The notes beneath the pieces were generated by a model, which saw nothing but the letters and a program-made list of their open reading frames with translations, searched no databases and was not told where the DNA came from. A DNA stretch of 11,890 nt from JBBDXS01 sp964418365 (GTDB lineage Bacteria; Chloroflexota; Dehalococcoidia; DSTF01; RBG-16-68-14): contig CAYQLM010000092.1 of assembly GCA_964418365.1 (NCBI GenBank), positions 1 to 11,890 on the forward strand. The letters are read 5' to 3'. Below are positions 1 to 5,346 of the stretch, in pieces. Numbering within the stretch: position 1 is the stretch's first letter; each line of letters begins with the position of its first letter. The position numbers and the translations under genes are program-made.

Positions 1-2
1 GC

Positions 3-269
3 ATCCAGATCACGATGGACCAGCCGCAGTGGGGCGGCCTCTCCGGCTGCACCTTCGAGGAGGCGCAGTCGTGGCGCAAGATCGCGCCGGAGGCCGACTT
101 CGTGACGGTGAACGTCGAAGTGACCGTCGCGCTGCCGCTCATCGTGAGCGCGCTGGCGGAGTCGCACGCAGACACGATCGCGAACCGCAAGCCACCGTCG
201 ATGTCGCTGGAGGGCATGCAGGGCGCTCGGGTGGCGACGAACGGAGTCAGTACAAGTCCTGCGGGTTGA
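3..269 (+). CDS. Deoxyhypusine synthase-like protein, C-terminal part (5' end outside window)
   Basis: The reading frame is open from the window edge to TGA at 267-269, giving about 88 residues. The motif QWGGLSGCTFEEAQSWRKI followed by a VALPLIVSALAE helix matches the C-terminal catalytic region of the deoxyhypusine synthase fold. The lysine of SWRKI (codon 78-80) aligns with the nucleophilic lysine of human DHS (K329 in SWGKI), so the key residue is kept. Bacteria lack eIF5A, and bacterial relatives of this family are associated with polyamine chemistry such as homospermidine formation using NAD and putrescine/spermidine. The agmatinase gene 73 bp downstream on the same strand supports that role (inference). 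The last ~20 residues look poorly conserved, and the stop codon lies inside a small inverted repeat. I leave the symbol blank because DHS-like and homospermidine-synthase-like members cannot be separated from this fragment. Confidence 0.85.
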   Translation: MQITMDQPQWGGLSGCTFEEAQSWRKIAPEADFVTVNVEVTVALPLIVSALAESHADTIANRKPPSMSLEGMQGARVATNGVSTSPAG

Positions 270-278
270 AACCCGCGG
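259..278. repeat. Inverted repeat over the stop codon of the DHS-like gene
   Basis: GCGGGT (261-266), loop TGAA, ACCCGC (271-276) form a perfect 6-bp stem, which extends to 8 bp with a G-T pair. The TGA stop is in the loop. No T-run follows, so it is not a convincing intrinsic terminator. It may be a dispersed repeat element into which the gene end has run. Confidence 0.5.
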
Positions 279-310
279 CTCCCACTATGAGACGCCTCTG
301 AGCAAGGCCA

Positions 311-332
311 GATCCTTCGCTGCGCTCAGGAT
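311..332 (-). repeat. Dispersed short repeat (ATCCTGAGCGCAGCGAAGGATC type)
   Basis: The reverse complement reads CCTGAGCGCAGCGAAGG. This differs by one base from CCTGAGCGAAGCGAAGG, found twice on the + strand at about 1242-1258 and 2384-2400. The three copies lie in intergenic DNA around the agmatinase gene and inside the tandem duplication. This is a copy of the same element in the opposite orientation, directly upstream of the agmatinase ribosome-binding site. Confidence 0.6.
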
Positions 333-342
333 TACGGAGTAA

Positions 343-1227
343 ATGACTGACGAGCGCTTCTTTCCGCCCAGCAACTTCGCGGCCCTCGACGCCGAGTACG
401 CCGCGTACGACCGCGCCCGCGTCGTGATCCTCCCCGTGCCGTACGACAGCACGACGACGGCCCGCGCCGGCGCGCGCGACGGCCCGGCCGCGATCATCAC
501 GGCGTCGGAGGACATGGAGCTGTACGACGTCGGCATCGGCTACGAGCCGTTCCGCTGGGGCATCCATACGCTCGATGCGCTCGCGCCGCTCACCGGTAAC
601 GCCGAGGCGACGATCGACCGCATCGAGGAGGTCGTAGGTGAGGAGATCGATGCCGGGAAGTTCGTCGTCACGCTCGGCGGCGAGCATACGGTGGCCGTCG
701 GCCCGGCGCGCGCGCACGCCAAGCGCACGAGGGGTCTCTCCGTCCTCGCGTTCGACGCCCACGCGGACATGCGCGACAGCTACATGGGAAGTTCGTACAA
801 TCACGCCTGCACGCTCCGTCGCTGCTCTGAAGTCGCGCCTGTGACGCAGATCGGCCTGCGCAGCGCGGAGGCCGAGGAGGCCGGCCACATCCGAGAGCGG
901 GGCTTTGCGTACTACCCGCCGCGGGCGTTCCGCGAGGCCGGTGCGCGAGAGATCATCGATAGGCTCTCGCCCAATGTCTACATCACGATCGATCTGGATG
1001 GCTTCGACCCCTCGCAGATGGCGGCGGTGGGCACGCCGGAGCCGGGCGGCCTCTTCTGGGACGAGGTCGTCGAGCTGCTCGCGGCGGTCGCGTCGCAGCG
1101 GCGCATCGTGGGCTTCGACGTGACCGAGTTGGCGCCGGACGAAGGGCCGCGCTCGTGCGCGCAGCTGGCGGCGAAACTAACGTACCGGCTGATCGGCCTC
1201 GCCCTTGGACGTCCATCAGAGAGCTGA
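343..1227 (+). CDS. speB: Agmatinase / arginase-family ureohydrolase
   Basis: This 294-residue protein is the usual length for a ureohydrolase, a binuclear Mn enzyme releasing urea from agmatine or a similar guanidino compound. Metal-site motifs occur in order: GGEH (112-115, ligand H115), DAHAD (138-142, ligands D138, H140, D142) and TIDLDGFDP (215-223, ligands D217, D219). GTPEPGG (230-236) and FDVTELAP (258-265) are also typical. All expected ligands are present, so it should be active. GGAG at 336-339 sits three bases before the ATG, a short but usable spacing. The gene follows a DHS-like gene on the same strand, so putrescine supply for a larger polyamine is the likely job. Exact substrate (agmatine versus another guanidine) cannot be read from sequence. 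The final 12 codons recur in degraded form at 2333-2369. Confidence 0.9.
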   Translation: MTDERFFPPSNFAALDAEYAAYDRARVVILPVPYDSTTTARAGARDGPAAIITASEDMELYDVGIGYEPFRWGIHTLDALAPLTGNAEATIDRIEEVVGEEIDAGKFVVTLGGEHTVAVGPARAHAKRTRGLSVLAFDAHADMRDSYMGSSYNHACTLRRCSEVAPVTQIGLRSAEAEEAGHIRERGFAYYPPRAFREAGAREIIDRLSPNVYITIDLDGFDPSQMAAVGTPEPGGLFWDEVVELLAAVASQRRIVGFDVTELAPDEGPRSCAQLAAKLTYRLIGLALGRPSES

Positions 1228-1235
1228 ACGCTGGA

Positions 1236-1262
1236 GCCTGCCCTGAGCGAAGCGAAGGGGCC
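1236..1262 (+). repeat. Dispersed short repeat, copy in unit 1
   Basis: The core CCTGAGCGAAGCGAAGG lies just after the agmatinase stop codon, with GCC on one side and GGCC on the other. The same element is at the equivalent place in unit 2 (2378-2404), and an inverted one-base variant is at 311-332. Confidence 0.6.
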
Positions 1263-1308
1263 TGGCGCTGGGCGCACCGGGCGAGGCGTAAGCCAGCCAG
1301 CTCCTATC

Positions 1309-1336
1309 TTGACAAGCTCTGGCGGAGGAGTATCCT
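1309..1336 (+). promoter_or_regulatory. Sigma-70-type promoter of secreted-protein gene 1
   Basis: A perfect -35 TTGACA (1309-1314), a 16-base spacer and -10 TATCCT (1331-1336) stand upstream of the gene. The same boxes with the same 16-base spacing are kept in unit 2 (2447-2474), although the spacer itself has diverged considerably. This pattern is expected of a working promoter. Transcription should start near 1343. Confidence 0.7.
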
Positions 1337-1468
1337 AAGGGGTGGCTGGTGGGACGATAGTCCGTCAAGCGTTGCCCCCGCTCAACCCTTGATAGCCCTG
1401 AATGGAAGTGTCCGCGAACCCGCCGGGCACCACCCATGTATAGCGCGCCAGCCCGCGAGGGGGGCACG
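1337..1468 (+). promoter_or_regulatory. Conserved 5' leader of secreted-protein gene 1
   Basis: The leader between the -10 box and the start codon is about 130 bases. Bases 1337-1390 match 2475-2527 at all but two positions plus one missing A, which is better conserved than the promoter spacer or much of the coding sequence. Visible pairings are GGAC-GATA-GTCC (1352-1363) and TCAAG (1365-1369) with CTTGA (1388-1392). In unit 2 the first keeps its stem with loop GGAA, and the second becomes a G-U-containing pair. It does not match any riboswitch class I know. A cis-acting RNA element is possible but unproven. Confidence 0.45.
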
Positions 1469-2236
1469 ATGGCCGGGCGTTTGGCTCTAGCAGCAGCGGT
1501 GCTAGCGCTATTTGCGCTTGGCCCGCCGCTCGCTGGTCGCGTGAGCCACGTGTATGCTGGTCCCTACACCCCCACGCCTACTCCTACCCCCACGCCCACC
1601 ACAACCTTCACCAACAATACAGGCGAGGCGGCGGGATTCCTCCACGTGCAGACCAACATTCCGGTTGGCACACTGCCGTCCGTAAACGCGCCCGGCTGCG
1701 CGGCGCCCACCATCTTCGACTCGGGCTTCGAATACTGGGAGATCGTGTGGCCCAGCCCCTGCGTCGACCCGGGCGAAAGCGTCTCGTTTGAGCTGCCGAC
1801 CTTTACGATGATCTACGGTTACTATTGGACGCCTGGCGTACCGGTAGTCTCTGCTGTGCACCCGGCTGGCCCACCTTCGGACTACCTGCGCATCGCCACA
1901 GCAGCATTCATCAAGGGGGTAACGCTCGTTCAAAACGCGCCGGGCTGCCCGCCGCCCGCGTTCAATTTCATTCCCATCGCAACGATAGAGGTGATCTGGA
2001 GCAGCGCCTGCGTCGACCCAGGCGAGAAGGTATCGATACACATAGGCGCGCCGGGGCCAGTAACGAGCGCGTCATCGAACTGGGGCCCAGTCGGCGGGGT
2101 CTCATTTGACCCGCTGGCCGGGGGCTCGCCCTCGGGCGCATCGATGAGCTTTAGCATGTTGGCAGCCGTCTGCGCGCTGTCCGTATGCGTGTTCGTCGGA
2201 GCAGCGTGGCAGGTCCGCCGCCGACGGATGCGTTAG
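1469..2236 (+). CDS. Secreted, membrane-anchored two-domain protein of unknown function (paralog 1)
   Basis: I do not recognise this family. The ATG at 1469 is chosen because GAGGGGGG (1457-1464) precedes it and the signal peptide starts there; an in-frame ATG at 1436 would add 11 poor residues. The 255-residue protein has a signal peptide (h-region about 5-22, likely cleavage after A30 in VYA-GP) and a Thr-Pro linker (33-46). Two similar domains follow, each with NAPGC, 20 residues, then CVDPGE: cysteines C77/C98 and C160/C181. One disulfide per exported domain is likely. A C-terminal hydrophobic segment (about 228-247) followed by RRRRMR should leave the protein anchored with the tail in the cytoplasm. 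No LPXTG motif is visible. It has its own promoter and is about 60% similar by eye to the neighbour at 2613-3377. Confidence 0.75.
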   Translation: MAGRLALAAAVLALFALGPPLAGRVSHVYAGPYTPTPTPTPTPTTTFTNNTGEAAGFLHVQTNIPVGTLPSVNAPGCAAPTIFDSGFEYWEIVWPSPCVDPGESVSFELPTFTMIYGYYWTPGVPVVSAVHPAGPPSDYLRIATAAFIKGVTLVQNAPGCPPPAFNFIPIATIEVIWSSACVDPGEKVSIHIGAPGPVTSASSNWGPVGGVSFDPLAGGSPSGASMSFSMLAAVCALSVCVFVGAAWQVRRRRMR

Positions 2237-2248
2237 CGTTTCACGCTA
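2234..2248 (+). other. Hairpin starting at the stop codon of paralog 1
   Basis: TAGCGT (2234-2239), loop TTC, ACGCTA (2243-2248) form a perfect 6-bp stem that begins with the TAG stop. There is no T-run after it, so termination is uncertain. Confidence 0.35.
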
Positions 2249-2265
2249 CACTCAATCCAGATATC

Positions 2266-2332
2266 GTGAAGCACGTCCCCGAAATCGTCTTCGTCTGCGT
2301 GCACAACGCGGGCCGCTCGCAGATGGCGGCGA
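2266..2332 (+). pseudogene. Fragment of arsenate reductase / LMW protein-tyrosine-phosphatase-fold gene (5' end only)
   Basis: From a GTG at 2266 the frame reads EIVFVCVHNAGRSQMAA, the strand and phosphate-binding loop (C-x5-R-S) that open ArsC-type arsenate reductases of the low-molecular-weight phosphatase fold. Only about 22 residues remain of a protein normally near 130-140. At about 2333 the similarity stops and sequence homologous to the agmatinase 3' end begins. The catalytic cysteine and arginine are present, but the rest of the enzyme (including the aspartate acid and redox cysteines) is missing, so no function is expected. It sits exactly at the junction of the two duplicated units. 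Confidence 0.7.
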
Positions 2333-2369
2333 GATCGGTCTTGCCTCTGGACGTCCATCCGAGATCTGA
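2333..2369 (+). pseudogene. Relict 3' tail of the agmatinase gene at the duplication junction
   Basis: Read in the frame starting at 2334, this gives IGLASGRPSEI and a TGA stop, against IGLALGRPSES and TGA at the end of the intact gene (1192-1227). Over 40 bases, 34 match. This marks the left edge of the duplicated segment inside the agmatinase gene. It has no start and is not expected to be translated. Confidence 0.8.
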
Positions 2370-2377
2370 ACGGGGGA

Positions 2378-2404
2378 GCCTGCCCTGAGCGAAGCGAAGG
2401 AGCC
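2378..2404 (+). repeat. Dispersed short repeat, copy in unit 2
   Basis: Same core CCTGAGCGAAGCGAAGG as at 1242-1258, at the matching position after the relict agmatinase stop, with flanks GCCTG and AGCC. Confidence 0.6.
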
Positions 2405-2446
2405 TCGCGCTCGGCCAGCCGGGGGAGGCGTAAGCCTACTCTCATC

Positions 2447-2474
2447 TTGACAACTGCTGGCATAAGAGTATCCT
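2447..2474 (+). promoter_or_regulatory. Sigma-70-type promoter of secreted-protein gene 2
   Basis: TTGACA (2447-2452), a 16-base spacer and TATCCT (2469-2474) repeat the arrangement of the unit 1 promoter. The spacer bases differ considerably between copies while both hexamers are identical. Confidence 0.7.
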
Positions 2475-2612
2475 AGGGGTGGCTGGTGGGACGGAAGTCC
2501 GTCAAGCGTTGCCCCCGCTCAACCCTTGGTAGGCCTGTAAGGAAGAGGGGTGTCCGCGAGCCCCGCCGGGCGCCGTCTATCCGTAACGCTCCAGCCAATG
2601 GGGGGACGCACG
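2475..2612 (+). promoter_or_regulatory. Conserved 5' leader of secreted-protein gene 2
   Basis: Bases 2475-2527 match the unit 1 leader almost exactly. The GGAC-GGAA-GTCC hairpin (2489-2500) has a GNRA-type loop here, where unit 1 has GATA. Downstream of about 2530 the two leaders diverge with small indels until the Shine-Dalgarno region. Confidence 0.45.
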
Positions 2613-3377
2613 ATGGTCGGGCGTCTAGCTATCACAGCCGTCGCAGCGCTGGCGGTACTTGCGCTTAGAACGCCGTTAACTGGCCACGTGAGCCACGTGC
2701 ATGCTGGTCCTGGAACCACCACGATTACGATTACCAACAATACGAGCGCGGCGGCGGGGTTCCTCCACGTAGGGGGTACGGCAAGTTTCGTCGCATTGCC
2801 TTCTGTAAACGCACCGGGCTGCGGGGCGCCCGCCATTTTCGGCGCGGGCTTCGAATACTGGGAGATAGTATGGCCTAGCCCATGCGTCGACCCGGGCGAG
2901 AGCGTGTCATTTGAGGTGCCCTCTATTGGATCCTTCGGCCTCGGCTACTGGGCGCCCAGCCCTCCGGTCATTTCTGCGGTGAACGACACCGGGCTGGCTT
3001 CGGACTACCTTCGCATGGACACGCACGCCATCACGAAGGGAGCTACGCTTGTTCAAAACGCGCCGGGCTGTGCGCCGCCCTATTTCAGCGTTTCCTTTTT
3101 CAGCGGAGTGATAGAGGTAACGTGGAGTAGCGCCTGCGTGGACCCAGGCGAGAAGGTATCGATACACGTGGGCGCACCCTGGCCGGTGACGAGCGCGTCG
3201 TTGAGCTGGTCCCCAATGATCGGGGGTGTCTCTTTGGAGCCGGAGGTGGACGCGCTGCCGTCGGAGACCGAGCGCTCGTCTGGCACGAGCGCTGCCGTCG
3301 CCGGCATCGGCGCGGCAGCCGCGGGCGCTGTCGCCCTCGGGTGCGCCGCGTGGTATGCTAGGCGGCGGCTGCGCTAG
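2613..3377 (+). CDS. Secreted, membrane-anchored two-domain protein of unknown function (paralog 2)
   Basis: This is the tandem paralog of 1469-2236, 254 residues. The ATG at 2613 follows GGGGGGA (2600-2606) and aligns with the start of paralog 1; an in-frame GTG at 2550 is a less likely start. A signal peptide (likely cleavage after A31 in VHA-GP) leads into two domains with NAPGC...CVDPGE, cysteines C70/C91 and C153/C175. A hydrophobic helix (about 225-247) and the tail ARRRLR end it. The Thr-Pro linker of paralog 1 is replaced by a short TTTITIT strand, and the region before the anchor (about 205-225) is acidic and unlike paralog 1. The core around FEYWEIVWPSPCVDPGESV is identical in both. 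Function unknown; a cell-surface role is inferred from topology only. Confidence 0.75.
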   Translation: MVGRLAITAVAALAVLALRTPLTGHVSHVHAGPGTTTITITNNTSAAAGFLHVGGTASFVALPSVNAPGCGAPAIFGAGFEYWEIVWPSPCVDPGESVSFEVPSIGSFGLGYWAPSPPVISAVNDTGLASDYLRMDTHAITKGATLVQNAPGCAPPYFSVSFFSGVIEVTWSSACVDPGEKVSIHVGAPWPVTSASLSWSPMIGGVSLEPEVDALPSETERSSGTSAAVAGIGAAAAGAVALGCAAWYARRRLR

Positions 3378-3421
3378 CAGTTAAGCTCTCCAGCCTCTAG
3401 CGTCCAGCTTCCAGCATCGTC

Positions 3422-4759
3422 ATGCCTAAGGTCTCCTTCCCGAAGGGATTCACATGGGGCTGCGCGACGGCCTCGTACCAGATCGAGGGCGCCTGGAACG
3501 AAGACGGCAAGGGCGAATCGATCTGGGACCGCTTCTCGCACACGCCGGGGACGGTGATGAACGGCGACACGGGCGACGTCGCGTGCGACCACTACCATCG
3601 CTACAAGGAAGACGTCGCGCTGATGAAGGAGCTCGGGCTGCAGAGCTACCGCTTCAGCATCTCATGGCCGCGCATCTTCCCGAGCGGGAAAGGCGCGGTG
3701 AACCAGAAGGGCCTCGATTTCTACAGCCGGCTCGTCGACGAGCTGCTGGCGGCAGGCATCACGCCCTTCCCGACGCTCTACCACTGGGACCTGCCGCAGG
3801 CGCTCCAGGACGAAGGCGGCTGGACGAACCGCGACATCGCGCAGCACTTCGCGGAGTACTGCTGCGCCGTCGTTGATCATCTCGGCGATCGCGTGAAGCG
3901 CTGGATGATCTTCAACGAGCCGTTCGTGTTCACCGTGCTCGCGTACATCGCGGGCATCCACCCGCCGGCGATGCGCAGCGGCGGCGCGGGCATGCGCTCG
4001 ACGCACATCGTGAATCTCGCGCAGGGGCTCGCCGCGCGCGCGATCCGGTCGACGGGCAAGGTCGACGCCGTCGGCTCGGCGTACAGCATGACGGCCATCT
4101 ATCCGGCGACGGACAGCGCCGAGGACAAGGCCGCCGCCGAGCGCCGCACCGCCTTCAGCAACCTCTGGTTCCTGGAGCCGATGGCGAACGGCCGCTATCC
4201 AGACGCCTACGTCGGCGGCACGAACCCGGAGCGGCTCGGCGTGCAGGCGGGCGACATGGAGGTCTGCAAAGCGGGGCTGGACTTCATCGGCATCAATCTG
4301 TACACGCGTAGCGTCGTCGCGCACGACCCGCAGGACCCCAACCTCGGCGCGCGCGATGTGCGCATCGAAGGCACCGAGCGCTCACACTTCGGCTGGGAGG
4401 TCTGGCCGGAGGCGATCCACGACGTGATCATGCAGATCTGGAACGGCTACCACCTGCCGATCGTGATCACGGAAAACGGCTCGTCGTACGAGGACGTTGT
4501 CGAGAACGGCGAGGTGCACGACCCGCAGCGGGTGAGCTACCTCCAGCGCTATCTCGCGCAGGTGGCGAAAGCAATCGACGAGGGTGCGGACGTGCGCGGC
4601 TACCACTGCTGGTCGCTGCTGGACAACTTCGAGTGGACGTTCGGCTACAGCCAGCGCTTCGGGCTGGTGTACGTCGATTACCCGACGCAGCGGCGCATCG
4701 TGAAGGACAGCGGCCGCTGGTACGCGGACGTGATCAAGAACAACGGTTTTTCGTACTAG
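3422..4759 (+). CDS. Beta-glucosidase, glycoside hydrolase family 1
   Basis: This 445-residue protein is full length for GH1, a retaining beta-glycosidase acting on beta-glucosides or related disaccharides. The N-terminal signature FPKGFTWGCATASYQIEGA (6-24) is present with Q20. HWD (121-123), FNEP (164-167, acid/base E166), ITENG (349-353, nucleophile E351) and the aglycone/glycone pocket motif DNFEWTFGY (401-409, with E404 and W405) are all intact, so activity is expected. No signal peptide, so it is cytoplasmic and would act on imported sugars. The start ATG fits the GH1 N-terminus but lacks a clear Shine-Dalgarno sequence. It begins 44 bp after paralog 2 with no visible promoter of its own. 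Substrate (gluco-, galacto- or fucoside) cannot be fixed from sequence. Confidence 0.93.
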   Translation: MPKVSFPKGFTWGCATASYQIEGAWNEDGKGESIWDRFSHTPGTVMNGDTGDVACDHYHRYKEDVALMKELGLQSYRFSISWPRIFPSGKGAVNQKGLDFYSRLVDELLAAGITPFPTLYHWDLPQALQDEGGWTNRDIAQHFAEYCCAVVDHLGDRVKRWMIFNEPFVFTVLAYIAGIHPPAMRSGGAGMRSTHIVNLAQGLAARAIRSTGKVDAVGSAYSMTAIYPATDSAEDKAAAERRTAFSNLWFLEPMANGRYPDAYVGGTNPERLGVQAGDMEVCKAGLDFIGINLYTRSVVAHDPQDPNLGARDVRIEGTERSHFGWEVWPEAIHDVIMQIWNGYHLPIVITENGSSYEDVVENGEVHDPQRVSYLQRYLAQVAKAIDEGADVRGYHCWSLLDNFEWTFGYSQRFGLVYVDYPTQRRIVKDSGRWYADVIKNNGFSY

Positions 4760-4780
4760 CTCGAGCTTCGAACCTCGAGC
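4759..4780. terminator. Hairpin between convergent genes, possible bidirectional terminator
   Basis: GCTCGAG (4759-4765), an 8-base loop and CTCGAGC (4774-4780) form a perfect 7-bp stem that starts at the last base of the beta-glucosidase stop codon and lies before the convergent DinB gene end at 4790. There is no T-run on either strand, so termination is only suggested by position. Confidence 0.4.
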
Positions 4781-4789
4781 GTCGAGCCA

Positions 4790-5296
4790 CTACGATCGCG
4801 CCGCTTCCTTCAAAGCCCTAATCTGCGCCAGATGCGCGTCATCGTGCGCGACGGCGCGGTCGACGAGCTGGCGGATGCTGATCCGGCCTAGCTCCGCGTG
4901 GCGGCCGGTGCGCGCCCAGTTCCAGTGCACCAGCTCGGAGAGCATGTCGATCGTCTCTGCTCGCTGCGCGGAGAACTCCGCTAAGAGCTGCTCGATCGGC
5001 ACTGCCTGAGAATTGCCCTCGCGCACCAACGCCTCCTGGTCGTAGGCCTCCAGGAGCGGCTCTTCGAGCTTGATCATCATGTACAGCCGCCGGTGGAGGA
5101 ACTGCGCATGGTCACGCAGATGGCCGACGATCTCCTTGATCGACCACTCGGTCTCGCTGGCCCGGCGGGCGAGCGTCGCTTCCGGCAGGCCCGCCAGCTC
5201 GCTCCGCAGCGCGGCCAGGTTGGCGCCAAGCTGCTCGACCAGGTCCATGTGGCCGGCGCTTCCGGGTTCACTGCGGGGATAGGTGAACGCACCCAT
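4790..5296 (-). CDS. DinB-family protein
   Basis: This 168-residue protein matches the DinB/YfiT-like four-helix fold. It has the conserved EWSIKEIVGHLRDH segment (50-63) with metal-ligand histidine H59, and HDDAH (151-155) giving H151 and H155, the usual three-histidine metal site. Members include thiol transferases and many uncharacterised proteins; the specific reaction cannot be told. A second start at M17 (5248) gives a more typical N-terminus (MDLVEQL); neither start has a strong Shine-Dalgarno sequence. It converges on the beta-glucosidase gene and is divergent from the lytic transglycosylase gene, with only 50 bp between the latter two. Confidence 0.8.
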   Translation of the reverse strand: MGAFTYPRSEPGSAGHMDLVEQLGANLAALRSELAGLPEATLARRASETEWSIKEIVGHLRDHAQFLHRRLYMMIKLEEPLLEAYDQEALVREGNSQAVPIEQLLAEFSAQRAETIDMLSELVHWNWARTGRHAELGRISIRQLVDRAVAHDDAHLAQIRALKEAARS

Positions 5297-5346
5297 CGGT
5301 AAACGTCAAACCTCGTTTTGCTCGGGGATCGGCGGGGAGTGTACCA

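Larger units (their letters stand above)
1191..2236 (+). repeat. Tandem duplication, unit 1 (~1.05 kb)
   Basis: This segment and 2333-3377 align over their whole length at an offset of about 1.14 kb. The first 40 bases match at 34 positions. Both then contain, in the same order, the dispersed repeat, a TTGACA/TATCCT promoter, a nearly identical leader and a homologous secreted-protein gene. Similarity begins inside the 3' end of the agmatinase gene. Divergence is clear in coding parts, so the duplication is not recent. Confidence 0.85.
2333..3377 (+). repeat. Tandem duplication, unit 2 (~1.05 kb)
   Basis: This is the second copy of 1191-2236 with element order preserved: agmatinase tail, dispersed repeat, promoter, leader, secreted-protein gene. 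Copies differ in the Thr-Pro linker (present in unit 1 only) and in the C-terminal tail of the protein. The non-coding stretch 2237-2612 between the two genes is fully explained by the arsC fragment, this unit's relict, repeat, promoter and leader. Confidence 0.85.

Noticed and set aside
1337..1468. Leader as a known riboswitch (cyclic-di-GMP, cobalamin or SAM class)
   Set aside because: None of the signature core sequences of these classes could be matched; only local stems and conservation are visible.
1571..1606. CCCACGCCTACTCC-like repeats as a CRISPR or minisatellite locus
   Set aside because: These are in-frame Thr-Pro codons of the exported protein's linker, not spaced repeats.
3662..4324. 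220-codon minus-strand open frame inside the beta-glucosidase gene
   Set aside because: The plus strand encodes a complete GH1 enzyme with all catalytic motifs; the minus frame is Arg/Ala-rich with no recognisable domain.
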